A stretch of DNA of 64,000 bases from Candidatus Wolframiiraptor sinensis (lineage in GTDB: Archaea; Thermoproteota; Nitrososphaeria_A; Caldarchaeales; Wolframiiraptoraceae), in contig JALNJX010000003.1 in NCBI GenBank assembly GCA_023268255.1, forward strand, positions 1 to 64,000. The letters run 5' to 3'. Positions 8,761 through 16,454 of the stretch are shown piece after piece. How positions within the stretch are numbered: the stretch's first letter is position 1; every line of letters begins with the position of its first letter. The position numbers were made by a program, and so were the translations under genes. The notes beneath the pieces are model-generated. The model ran no database searches, was not told the DNA's origin, and was given only the letters and a program-made list of their open reading frames with translations.

Positions 8761-8986
8761 GTCACCGAGATAAGGCCCAATACTTAAGGTCGAGCGGAGA
8801 ATGCCGCCGGCAATAGACGCGGTAATGGACCTGACCTAAATAACCCCACTCTCTCCATTATTTTATTTCTCAGATAGTGTGCCGAATACGCATAGCCTCC
8901 TCAGCTGGATAGGAAGATTGTTGCTTAAGCTTCCTCATTTAGCCGCTTGAAGCCTCCTCCGGCAGCTCTCCACCGAGCCGGCTCCC

Positions 8987-8998
8987 CTATATTTAAAT
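8987..8998 (+). promoter_or_regulatory. TATA box of dnaG
   Basis: CTATATTTAAAT lies about 20-25 bases before the ATG at 9014, the usual spacing between TATA box and transcription start in archaea. This fits a leaderless mRNA beginning at 9014, or a short leader if the downstream ATG at 9080 is used. Confidence 0.6.
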
Positions 8999-9013
8999 AG
9001 AATCCGTTGCTGA

Positions 9014-10216
9014 ATGTTAGTTAGAGCTCGTGTTGATGCTCATGGGAGGAGTAGGGTTTTGAGCGCGGGAGCACCTTCGATGAAGTATCTAATTGAGGCT
9101 AAGATCGAGATTAATGGCGTCGTGGATAAGAATGACGTGGTTGGGGCGGTTTTCGGGCAGACGGAGGGGCTTTTCAGCAGCGAGTTCGACCTCAGGGAGC
9201 TTCAGAAGAGCGGGAGAATAGGTAGGATAGAGATCACGGTCAGCGTTCAGGATAAGAAGACCTATGGCAGGATCGCTGTCCCGACGGCGCTTGACAAGTA
9301 CTCGACGGCGCTCGTGGCCGCGATGCTCGAGAGCGTTGAGCGCGTGGGGCCGTATAACGCGGTCGTGAAGGTCGAGAAAATCCACGATCTCCGAGCTGAG
9401 AAGCGGAGGAAGATAGTCGAGAGGGCTAGGGCCATACTCTATGAGTGGGAGAAGAGCAAAATCCCCGAGGAAGATGAGATCCTGAAGGAGCTTGAGGAGT
9501 CGCTGCTGAGAGCGAAGATGATAGAGCTTGGAGCCGAGAGAGTTCCAGCAGGCCCCGATGCTGAGAAGAGCGATGAGCTGATAATAGTCGAGGGTAGAGC
9601 CGACGTGATAAACCTGCTCAGGCACGGCTACACGAATGTCATAGCTGTCGAGGGGATAAAGATACCCGAGTACGTCAAGAGCCTCGCCAGCAGGAAGAGG
9701 AGGGTCATAGCGTTCTTGGACGGGGATAGGGGCGGAGACATGATACTATACCAGCTGCATAGCTCCGGGATGAAGATCGATGCGGTTGCTCGAGCGCCTT
9801 ATGGGAAGGAGGTGGAGGAGCTGACGGGCAAGGAGATCTCGGATGCCCTTCATCGCGCTATTCCGCTGGAGGAGGCCATTAAGAGCCTGAAGATGCCCAA
9901 GGCCGTGGAAAGGGAGCACGCCGAGCTGCCGGAAGAAGTCAGGAAAAGCATCGACGAGGTTAGGGAGAGGCTTATGGCCATCTTGCTTGATGAAGGTTTA
10001 AATGAGCTCAAGAGGGTGCCTGTGAGCGAGCTCGCCCAGGAGCTCGAGAACTACAAGGATTCCGTGAAATATGTCATATTCGATGGCATAATCACGCAGA
10101 GGCTCATCGATATACTCTCGGGAAGAGCTGATGAGGTCTACCTGATAGGCGTCAGGATCGGGGAGATCTCGAAACCCGCTGATAACGTTAAGGTGATGAC
10201 GTTCAACCAGCTTTAG
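9014..10216 (+). CDS. dnaG: DnaG-type primase / exosome-associated DnaG
   Basis: A 400-residue protein. YLIEAKIEINGVVDK and FGQTEGL identify archaeal DnaG. The TOPRIM domain has its catalytic glutamate in IIVEGRADVINL (about 193) and the acidic pair in FLDGDRGG (about 238). In archaea this protein mainly associates with the exosome, binding poly(A), and has weak primase activity. The start is uncertain: ATG 9014 fits the TATA box, while ATG 9080 begins exactly where family similarity starts. It overlaps the convergent pelota gene by 14 bases. Confidence 0.93.
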   Translation: MLVRARVDAHGRSRVLSAGAPSMKYLIEAKIEINGVVDKNDVVGAVFGQTEGLFSSEFDLRELQKSGRIGRIEITVSVQDKKTYGRIAVPTALDKYSTALVAAMLESVERVGPYNAVVKVEKIHDLRAEKRRKIVERARAILYEWEKSKIPEEDEILKELEESLLRAKMIELGAERVPAGPDAEKSDELIIVEGRADVINLLRHGYTNVIAVEGIKIPEYVKSLASRKRRVIAFLDGDRGGDMILYQLHSSGMKIDAVARAPYGKEVEELTGKEISDALHRAIPLEEAIKSLKMPKAVEREHAELPEEVRKSIDEVRERLMAILLDEGLNELKRVPVSELAQELENYKDSVKYVIFDGIITQRLIDILSGRADEVYLIGVRIGEISKPADNVKVMTFNQL

Positions 10217-11282
10217 CCCTCCGAAGGGGGATCCGGTATCTCAGCGAGGCGACTATGCCGCCGAGCCCCGCGATCTTCTCCGAGGCCTCCAGCCCATCCA
10301 CCAGCACGTGAAGCTCCAGCTTGCCCTTCTCGGCCTGCTCCAGAATCTTCTCGAGCCTCTCGTTTTCCAGGTTATTCCAGAGATACTGCTCCGCTACCAA
10401 GATCTTCTCCACTGCTCCCAGGCTCCAGGCATCATAAACTTCGTCGAGACCTATCGCGACCCTCTCCGGATCCTTGGACATTATTTTGATGAAGTTCTCG
10501 GCTTCCAGCGTATCCCTGAAGGGCTTCAGGGACCTCAAGTGCTCGGGGACCTCACTCGACTTCAGAGCCTCTCTTATTCCCGCCTCGCCGCCTATCGAGG
10601 TGTTCAATGAGCCCATGAGCCTCTTGAGGAGATCCCTCTCTCGCTTCCTGAGATGCGCGGTGAAGCTCTCGGAGAATATCCTCGGCCCTATAATGAGTAT
10701 GCCAGCCTCTGGTAAGCTCTTGATAGCCTCAACGACCTCGTCGTAGATCTGCTCCAGCTCTTGCTCCCCCCATTGAATCGATTTATCCGCTTTGGGTAGG
10801 CTCTTCGAGTAAGCTATTCTCACCCCCCTGTTCGAGAACTCGGCGACCGCGATGTCCTCATCATCGAGCGAGACGCAGATGACCGTGCCGCCCCCCTTCC
10901 CCCGATAGCCCTCCGCGAAGGAGCGCATTCTCTCAAAATCCTTCTGGGACTCTATTTTCACGGAAACACCAGGGTAGATCGTGATCGTGTGATGCTTTCC
11001 GATCAGGTCCAAGTCGCGGCTCTCATAGACTATCCTCCCCGAGAGCCTGATCCTTTTCATGAGCGGGTCAGCTGCCTTAGACTCGACCTCGACTCCGAGG
11101 ATCACCTGAACCCTTTCGCTATCGATCTTGCCGCTCGCCCGCTCCTTCTTGAGCTCCCTAGACGTCCTCGAATAAACCACGTCACCGGGCTTCACGAGCC
11201 TGAATATGTTTATGAGATCTAGGCCGCTCTCCGGAATCAGCTCGATCCTCCTCTTAGCCGCATCCACGCGCTCGACTATCAT
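10203..11282 (-). CDS. pelA: Pelota (Dom34), ribosome rescue factor
   Basis: A 359-residue protein from the ATG at 11282; the frame is open further upstream but would then run across mntP on the other strand. N-terminal Sm-like domain (residues 1-130, with VKPGDVVYSRTSRE), middle eRF1-like domain (VSLDDEDIAVAEF onward) and C-terminal L7Ae-like domain (LVAEQYLW and LVDGLEASEKI). With aEF1A/ABCE1 it splits stalled ribosomes in no-go and non-stop decay. No GGQ motif is present, as expected for Pelota. Confidence 0.93.
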   Translation of the reverse strand: MIVERVDAAKRRIELIPESGLDLINIFRLVKPGDVVYSRTSRELKKERASGKIDSERVQVILGVEVESKAADPLMKRIRLSGRIVYESRDLDLIGKHHTITIYPGVSVKIESQKDFERMRSFAEGYRGKGGGTVICVSLDDEDIAVAEFSNRGVRIAYSKSLPKADKSIQWGEQELEQIYDEVVEAIKSLPEAGILIIGPRIFSESFTAHLRKRERDLLKRLMGSLNTSIGGEAGIREALKSSEVPEHLRSLKPFRDTLEAENFIKIMSKDPERVAIGLDEVYDAWSLGAVEKILVAEQYLWNNLENERLEKILEQAEKGKLELHVLVDGLEASEKIAGLGGIVASLRYRIPLRRAKAG

Positions 11283-11389
11283 GCCCGCTCTACAGCGCCT
11301 CCGGGAAAAACCATGGGGGGACATCAAGATATAGTATGCTGAGCCCCCGGCGCAAAGGTTTTCACCTGAAAGCTTCCTGAAAGCCCTGA

Positions 11390-11935
11390 ATGATTGAGGT
11401 GATGGTGGCGATAGCGGTCGGCTTAGCCCTCGACTGCTTCTCTGCGGCCTTCGCCGTGGGAGCATGCTGGGAGCGCGTGAGAGCATTTGCACCCCTTGTG
11501 CTCGCAACATCCTTCGGCGCCTTCCAGGCTGGGATGATGTGGCTGGGATGGGCTGGCGGAAGCCTCCTAGAAGCCATGGTCCATTACGACCACTGGATCG
11601 CCTTCATCCTCCTGGCCGCCGTGGGGGCGCACATGATCCATGAAGGGCTCAGAGGCGAGGTGATGCGATGCGAGCCCATGACGCTTCGGATGCTCATCGC
11701 GTTATCCACGGCCACGAGCATAGATGCTCTCGCGGTGGGCTTCAGCGCGCCGCTCATAGGATTGGCGGTCGCGGGCATGTCGATCGCCGCCGGCCTCGCC
11801 TCCTTCATCTTAGCAATTCTGGGATATTTCATGGGCTCAAGGATCAGGAGCTTAGCCGGGAAGAGGGCTCCCATCTTCGGGGGCGCCATGCTCATACTCC
11901 TCGGCCTCAGGATCTTGCTCGAGCACATGGGTTAA
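11390..11935 (+). CDS. mntP: MntP-family manganese efflux pump
   Basis: A 181-residue protein with six predicted membrane helices arranged as two three-helix repeats. Each repeat has the conserved acidic motif in its first helix: LALDCFSAAFAVG (D15) and TSIDALAVGFSAP (about D112). Length and motif agree with the DUF204/MntP family, which exports Mn2+. No yybP riboswitch-like structure is evident upstream. It is divergent from pelota and followed by a nucleotidyltransferase gene. Confidence 0.85.
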   Translation: MIEVMVAIAVGLALDCFSAAFAVGACWERVRAFAPLVLATSFGAFQAGMMWLGWAGGSLLEAMVHYDHWIAFILLAAVGAHMIHEGLRGEVMRCEPMTLRMLIALSTATSIDALAVGFSAPLIGLAVAGMSIAAGLASFILAILGYFMGSRIRSLAGKRAPIFGGAMLILLGLRILLEHMG

Positions 11936-11994
11936 GAGGTCTAACTATGGGCTGGGAAATAATCTTAGGAGACCGTGCCGATTATATCCGCTGA

Positions 11995-12678
11995 ATGCTG
12001 GAGGTGAAGTATGATGATTCTCGATGGAGGCTGTTGTCGAGGCTCCGGGAGAGGGCTCTAGCCGTGATGAAACCCCTCCTAGATCATGGTCTCAACCCAA
12101 TAGTGTATGGCAGCATCGCGAGAGGTGATGTTGATGAGAAAAGCGATGTAGATGTCTTCATACAATCCCCGGCGAGCACTACGATTATAGAGCTGTATCT
12201 CTCCGAAGCCGGTATAATGGTGAGAGACCGGGTCTTGGTCCAGGCCACGCCAAGCCACGTGCCAAAAGCATACCTCGTGATCGACGAGTATACGTCGGTC
12301 TCGCTGCCTCTTCTGAAGATGACCGAGGATGAGGTTGGCTTCTACCGGCTCGCGGGCCAGCTCTCATACGAGGAATTAAGGAGGGGGCTCAGGGTTCCTG
12401 GCATGAACAAGGAGCTCATGCTGATCATACCGACACCCGAGGGCCACATCGAGCTGCCGGTTGAGAGGAATATCGAGGAAGCCGCCTTGATCCTCGGCGT
12501 GGATCCCAAGATCCTTAGAAACCGGGTGAGGGTTCTCAGGAGGAGAAGAGAGCATGGGAGAACCGGCGTCTACCGCGAGATATCAATTCCGCGAGACAAG
12601 ACTTTTGAGCAAGTATTGGATGAGCTGATAGACCGCGACCCGGCGCTCAGGAGAAGAATCAGAACCCTTGGTGAGTAA
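11995..12678 (+). CDS. Predicted nucleotidyltransferase (archaeal conserved)
   Basis: A 227-residue protein with the nucleotidyltransferase signature YGSIARGDVDEKSDVDVFI at about residues 38-56 (GS, RG and the DxD metal site). The C-terminal half (NIEEAALILGVDPKIL and a basic helix) may be a DNA/RNA-binding helix-turn-helix. This arrangement resembles an archaea-specific group of predicted nucleotidyltransferases (COG1665-like). The substrate is unknown. It lies 59 bases after mntP. Confidence 0.75.
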   Translation: MLEVKYDDSRWRLLSRLRERALAVMKPLLDHGLNPIVYGSIARGDVDEKSDVDVFIQSPASTTIIELYLSEAGIMVRDRVLVQATPSHVPKAYLVIDEYTSVSLPLLKMTEDEVGFYRLAGQLSYEELRRGLRVPGMNKELMLIIPTPEGHIELPVERNIEEAALILGVDPKILRNRVRVLRRRREHGRTGVYREISIPRDKTFEQVLDELIDRDPALRRRIRTLGE

Positions 12679-12717
12679 ATTTTAAGCTCAGGCGATGAGC
12701 CGTGAAATTGACAGACA

Positions 12718-14109
12718 TTGAGCCTTCTATTAATCTCGCCACCCACGAGTTCCGTGGTTAAGGAGATCTTGGGGGCATCAGGCCCTCCTCTAGGCCTAGC
12801 ATATCTCGCGGTCGTCGCCGAGGAACAGGGGTGGAAGGTCAGGATCATAGATGGTCTCACGGAGGGCTTGAGTATGCAGGATATAGCGGGGATCGTCAGG
12901 AGCCTTCAGCCCGAGGTCGCCGGAATCACGGCCACGACACCCGCGATCTACGACGCATACGAGATCGCCAGAATAGTTAAAGAACATTCTCCAAATTCTC
13001 TTGTTCTGCTGGGAGGCCCTCACGCCACGTTTATGGCCCATGAAGTCCTGGAAGAATGCCCCTACATCGACGTGGTGGTTAGAGGTGAGGCCGAGGAAAC
13101 ATTAAAGGAGATCCTTGAAAGGATTGAGCGCGGCGGGGATCTAAGCGGGGTCGCCGGAATCACTTACAGAGCGGGAGATAGGATTAGGGAGAATCCCCCA
13201 AGGGGGTTCATTGATGACCTGGACTCCCTCCCGATACCAGCATACAATCTTCTACCGATGGAGAAATATGTAGTTGATAGAGTTAGGTACGCGGCGATAG
13301 TCACCTCCAGAGGATGCCCATATGGCTGCATATTCTGCTCCTCATCACTGCAATTCGGTAAAAGGTGGAGGGCTCATAGCCCCGAGAGGGTGCTGGAGGA
13401 GCTGATGATCCTGAGATACGATTACGGCGCCAGGGAGATAGAGTTCCTCGACGACACCTTCACACTGAAGATGAGTAGGGCTGAAGAGATATCCAGGATG
13501 ATCGTGAGCGAGGGGCTTGACATATCCTGGAGCGCCTCCTCCAGGGTGAATACTTTCAGCAGAAGCCTCGGCGAGGCCATGAGAAGAGCCGGCGCCCACA
13601 CGATCTACTTCGGCATCGAGTCCGGATCCGATAAGACTCTGAGGCTGATAGGGAAAGGAATAATTAGGAGGCAGGCCGTGGACGCCGTGAAAGCTGCCAG
13701 GAATTCCGGGCTAAACGCCCTGGGCTCATTCATCATAGGATTCCCTCATGAGAGGGAGGAGGATATAAGGGCAACCATAAAATTCGCTGACAAGGTTGGG
13801 GTTGATCTGGCCCAGTTCACGATAGCCACGCCGTATCCCGGCACGAGACTCTGGGAGATAGCCGTGAAGGAGAACCTGCTTCTAACGAGAAACTGGAGAA
13901 AATTCACGACCCTCGACGTGGTGATGAGGAGCCTCTACTTAACCCCCGAGAGAATTAAGAAACTTCTACTCTGGGCTTACATCACGTTCTACTTGAATCC
14001 GAGGCGCGTGCTCAGAGACCTCATTGTGAACAGATGCTTCATCTTGAGGAGGGCGATCCCGGGAGCAATCAGGTACCTCAGGAGAGCTCTTCAAAAAGCC
14101 TGGGAATAA
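12718..14109 (+). CDS. B12-binding radical SAM protein
   Basis: A 463-residue protein starting at a TTG. Residues 1-145 form the cobalamin-binding Rossmann domain (LLISPPTS, PPLGLAYLA, LLGGPHATF). The radical SAM domain carries the [4Fe-4S] motif CPYGCIFC at about residue 202, with IYFGIESGS downstream. The C-terminal 90 residues are helical and basic. It belongs to the large BchE/P-methylase-like group. The substrate cannot be told from sequence; no biosynthetic partner is adjacent. Confidence 0.85.
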   Translation: MSLLLISPPTSSVVKEILGASGPPLGLAYLAVVAEEQGWKVRIIDGLTEGLSMQDIAGIVRSLQPEVAGITATTPAIYDAYEIARIVKEHSPNSLVLLGGPHATFMAHEVLEECPYIDVVVRGEAEETLKEILERIERGGDLSGVAGITYRAGDRIRENPPRGFIDDLDSLPIPAYNLLPMEKYVVDRVRYAAIVTSRGCPYGCIFCSSSLQFGKRWRAHSPERVLEELMILRYDYGAREIEFLDDTFTLKMSRAEEISRMIVSEGLDISWSASSRVNTFSRSLGEAMRRAGAHTIYFGIESGSDKTLRLIGKGIIRRQAVDAVKAARNSGLNALGSFIIGFPHEREEDIRATIKFADKVGVDLAQFTIATPYPGTRLWEIAVKENLLLTRNWRKFTTLDVVMRSLYLTPERIKKLLLWAYITFYLNPRRVLRDLIVNRCFILRRAIPGAIRYLRRALQKAWE

Positions 14110-14156
14110 TACCGGAAGCATATTTATAGCTTGACGCGGAGAATATTCTTGCGGCC

Positions 14157-14522
14157 ATGTCCTCGGATGAGGCCGAGTATATGCGGAGAATGGCAGATGC
14201 TCTTAGAAGCGGGGCGAAGATGCTCGCCGACCAGTGCCCGGTCTGCAATAGCCCCCTCTTCGAGATAAAGGGCCAGATCTGGTGCCTGAAATGCAATAAA
14301 AGAGTGATCAGGGTCTCGAGCGAGGAGGAGGTCGAGGAAGCCTTCACGGGCATCACACTAAACGAGCTCCTGAAGACCCTAACCACAAAAATGGAGGAAG
14401 TTAATATCGCGTTGAAGCGGGTGGCGGATCCGAGGGAGATAAAGGACCTTACAGAGACCCTAATAAGCCTCTTAAAAGCCCTTGAGCTCGCGTCGAATCT
14501 CAGGGAACACTTCACCGATTAA
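14157..14522 (+). CDS. UPF0148 / Sjogren-autoantigen-1-like zinc-ribbon protein
   Basis: A 121-residue protein with a zinc ribbon CPVC...CLKC (residues 27-46) following the helix YMRRMADALRSGAKML, the hallmark of the UPF0148 family related to eukaryotic SSSCA1/p27. The C-terminal half is helical. A TATA-like TATTTATAG lies about 30 bases upstream. Function in archaea unknown. It directly borders the predicted replication origin. Confidence 0.8.
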   Translation: MSSDEAEYMRRMADALRSGAKMLADQCPVCNSPLFEIKGQIWCLKCNKRVIRVSSEEEVEEAFTGITLNELLKTLTTKMEEVNIALKRVADPREIKDLTETLISLLKALELASNLREHFTD

Positions 14523-14836
14523 TGTGTGAAGCTCTTCACATCTTCAACGCGCTCCGCATCCCGGATAATACTCCTAGAATCTCATATAAGCACCAATGTA
14601 GGCGTGAAATAATATCCTGAAGATCATGTCAGCGTCTTGTCACCGCGGGTGTACCCCAGGCTTTCACAGGTCTCATTCCAAAATATGCGCATCTTTCCAT
14701 AAATTCTTCCGAAAAATATCTATTGATGCGGGCATGGAAGGAGCTTCGAGAAGAAAGAGGCTGCTTCATGCCATTCTCGCGCTTCTTCAACACGCGTGGA
14801 AAAACCGCTTGAATAAGGGGAGAAGAGCATTCGGTT

Positions 14837-14858
14837 TTCCAGTGGAAAGCAAGGGGTT
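14837..14858 (+). repeat. ORB-like element 1
   Basis: The core TTCCAGTGGAAA is followed by GCAAGGGGTT. This matches the archaeal Orc1/Cdc6-binding origin recognition box (dyad plus G-string) closely. Confidence 0.75.
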
Positions 14859-14864
14859 CCTTCG

Positions 14865-14881
14865 ATTTCCGGTGGAAAGCC
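14865..14881 (+). repeat. ORB-like element 2 (core only)
   Basis: TTTCCGGTGGAAAGCC repeats the dyad core of element 1, 28 bases downstream in the same orientation, but without the G-string. This resembles mini-ORBs. Confidence 0.6.
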
Positions 14882-15000
14882 TTATCCTGCCTTTCTTCCG
14901 CCAAAGACCCTCTCTTAAGCCCTCTCGGGAGCGGGTTTTCACAGGCTTCTTCACCATGTGAACTGATGCTCGATGCCGCAGAGTTCTAGTGAAAGACCCA

Positions 15001-15022
15001 CACCCCTCCATTTCCACTGGAG
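15001..15022 (-). repeat. ORB-like element 3 (inverse)
   Basis: Read on the minus strand this is CTCCAGTGGAAA followed by TGGAGGGGTG, that is core plus G-string, pointing towards elements 1 and 2. Confidence 0.75.
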
Positions 15023-15080
15023 AAGCCCTGTGTCCTAGAGAAAACCTCTTTCTCGGCCCCTTTAAACAAGCTTCGAGCTA

Positions 15081-15102
15081 ATACTCAAAATATTTTGAGT
15101 AT
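15081..15102. promoter_or_regulatory. 22-bp perfect palindrome upstream of cdc6
   Basis: The half-site ATACTCAAAAT is followed directly by its exact reverse complement, giving a 22-base perfect palindrome made mostly of A and T. It ends about 44 bases before the TTG start and 80 before the ATG start of cdc6. It could be a repressor or self-binding operator for cdc6, or part of the DNA unwinding element of the origin. Confidence 0.6.
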
Positions 15103-15145
15103 CCAGTTGATTAGCTCATCCCTCCAACAACATTAAGGGGCTACT

Positions 15146-16435
15146 TTGAATACAAAGTCACCATTAAACCCTCAGTCAGGTATGGGGCTCTTTCACAGGA
15201 AATTTAGGGGTGGGGAGGATCCTCTGGAGGAGGTTTTGAGGAGAGCTCTTCAGAGACCGAGAATATTCGTGAACCGCGAGGTGATGAGGTCTGATTATGT
15301 CCCCGATAAGCTTCCGCACAGGGATGAGCACATCAAGAAGCTTGGCGAGATATTATCCCCGGCTCTAAGCCTCTCCAAGCCCAGCAACATTTTCATTTAT
15401 GGTAAGACTGGAACCGGGAAAACGGCGGTGGTGCGATATGTCTTCAAGAGGTTTAGGGAGATCGCCACTGAAGAAGATCTACCGGTCTCCTTCGCATACA
15501 TCAATTGCAGGATAGCGGGGACGGAATACAGGGTTCTGGCCGAGCTCTGTGAAAGTATAGGGGTTAAGGTTCCCTTCACGGGCTTAGCGAAAGCGGAGGT
15601 CTTCGCGAGACTCAGAAGAGGCCTGAAGGAGAGGGGCGTTCTACTCGTGGCCTGCTTCGACGAGATAGATGCTCTGGTGAAAAGCTACGGCGACAACCTC
15701 CTCTACGAGCTCTCCCGGATAAATGAGGGAATGGAGGGGTGTGGCCTCACGATGATCGGGACGTCCAACGATCTCCATTTCAAGGATTATCTCGATCCAA
15801 GAGTTCTCAGCAGCCTCAGCGAGGAGGAGCTCGTCTTCCACCCCTACACGGCTATGGAGCTCATAGACATCCTGAGCGAGAGGGCGAGGCTTGCATTCAG
15901 GGAGGGCGCTGTGCCCCAGGAAGTGATCAACCTATGCGCGGCGCTGGCGGCATCGGAGCACGGCGATGCGAGGAGGGCCATAGACCTGCTCAGAGTCGCC
16001 GCCGAGGTCGCGGAGAGGAATGGCGATGAAGCTGTGGAGGAGAGGCACGTGAGAATCGCCCAGAACATAATCGAGCGCGGCAGGATATTCGAGGCGATAT
16101 CAACGCTCCCGCTTCACAGCAAGCTGGTCCTCGTCAGCATGCTCCTTCTGGCGAGAAACAACGTCTCGAGCCCGGTCTCCGGCATGATATACCAGGCGTA
16201 TAGGGATGTTTGCAGGCAAATCGGCATAGAGCCCTTGACGGATAGGAGGGTTAGCAGCCTTATATCGGAGCTGGATATGCTCGGCGTCGTGAAGAGCGAG
16301 CTCGTGAACATGGGCAGACATGGAAGAACGCGCAGAATAATCCTTCTCACGCCGCTTGACGAAATCGAGGAGGCGATAAGCGGCGACGAGCTCCTCTCAG
16401 CTCTACTGGATCATAAGCCATCAACCGCGAGATGA
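15146..16435 (+). CDS. cdc6: Orc1/Cdc6 origin-binding AAA+ ATPase
   Basis: Binds origin boxes and loads MCM. FVNREVMRSDYVPDKLPHR leads into Walker A (YGKTGTGKT, about residue 90), Walker B (VACFDEID, about 172), sensor 1 (GTSNDL) and sensor 2 (HGDARRAIDLL), followed by a winged-helix domain from about residue 330 that contacts the ORB. Start is TTG at 15146 or ATG at 15182 (417 residues); the upstream AAGGGG favours the first, family similarity the second. An ORB-like repeat overlaps the 5' end, allowing autoregulation. dp1 follows after 19 bases. Confidence 0.93.
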   Translation: MNTKSPLNPQSGMGLFHRKFRGGEDPLEEVLRRALQRPRIFVNREVMRSDYVPDKLPHRDEHIKKLGEILSPALSLSKPSNIFIYGKTGTGKTAVVRYVFKRFREIATEEDLPVSFAYINCRIAGTEYRVLAELCESIGVKVPFTGLAKAEVFARLRRGLKERGVLLVACFDEIDALVKSYGDNLLYELSRINEGMEGCGLTMIGTSNDLHFKDYLDPRVLSSLSEEELVFHPYTAMELIDILSERARLAFREGAVPQEVINLCAALAASEHGDARRAIDLLRVAAEVAERNGDEAVEERHVRIAQNIIERGRIFEAISTLPLHSKLVLVSMLLLARNNVSSPVSGMIYQAYRDVCRQIGIEPLTDRRVSSLISELDMLGVVKSELVNMGRHGRTRRIILLTPLDEIEEAISGDELLSALLDHKPSTAR

Positions 16436-16454
16436 TGTCAGGCTGTGAAGGGCT

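Larger units (their letters stand above)
14523..15145. other. Predicted chromosomal replication origin (oriC)
   Basis: A 620-base gap without a convincing gene immediately upstream of cdc6. It contains repeats resembling archaeal origin recognition boxes, a dyad core followed by a G-run: 14837-14858 (forward, full type), 14865-14881 (forward, core only), 15001-15022 (inverse, full type) and a weaker inverse one near 14645-14670. A further candidate lies at 15191-15213 over the cdc6 5' end. ORBs in opposite orientations next to cdc6 and dp1 match the Pyrococcus-type origin. The palindromic AT block at 15081-15102 could be the unwinding element or a cdc6 operator. Confidence 0.75.

Noticed and set aside
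10203-11510. Pelota starting at 11510
   Set aside because: The extension overlaps mntP on the opposite strand and has no family similarity; the Sm-like domain begins at 11282.
14626-15017. Three overlapping frames of 76-111 codons
   Set aside because: They lie in the origin region, are on both strands, and owe their similarity-like repeats (SFHRKS, GFPVES) to the ORB repeats rather than to coding.
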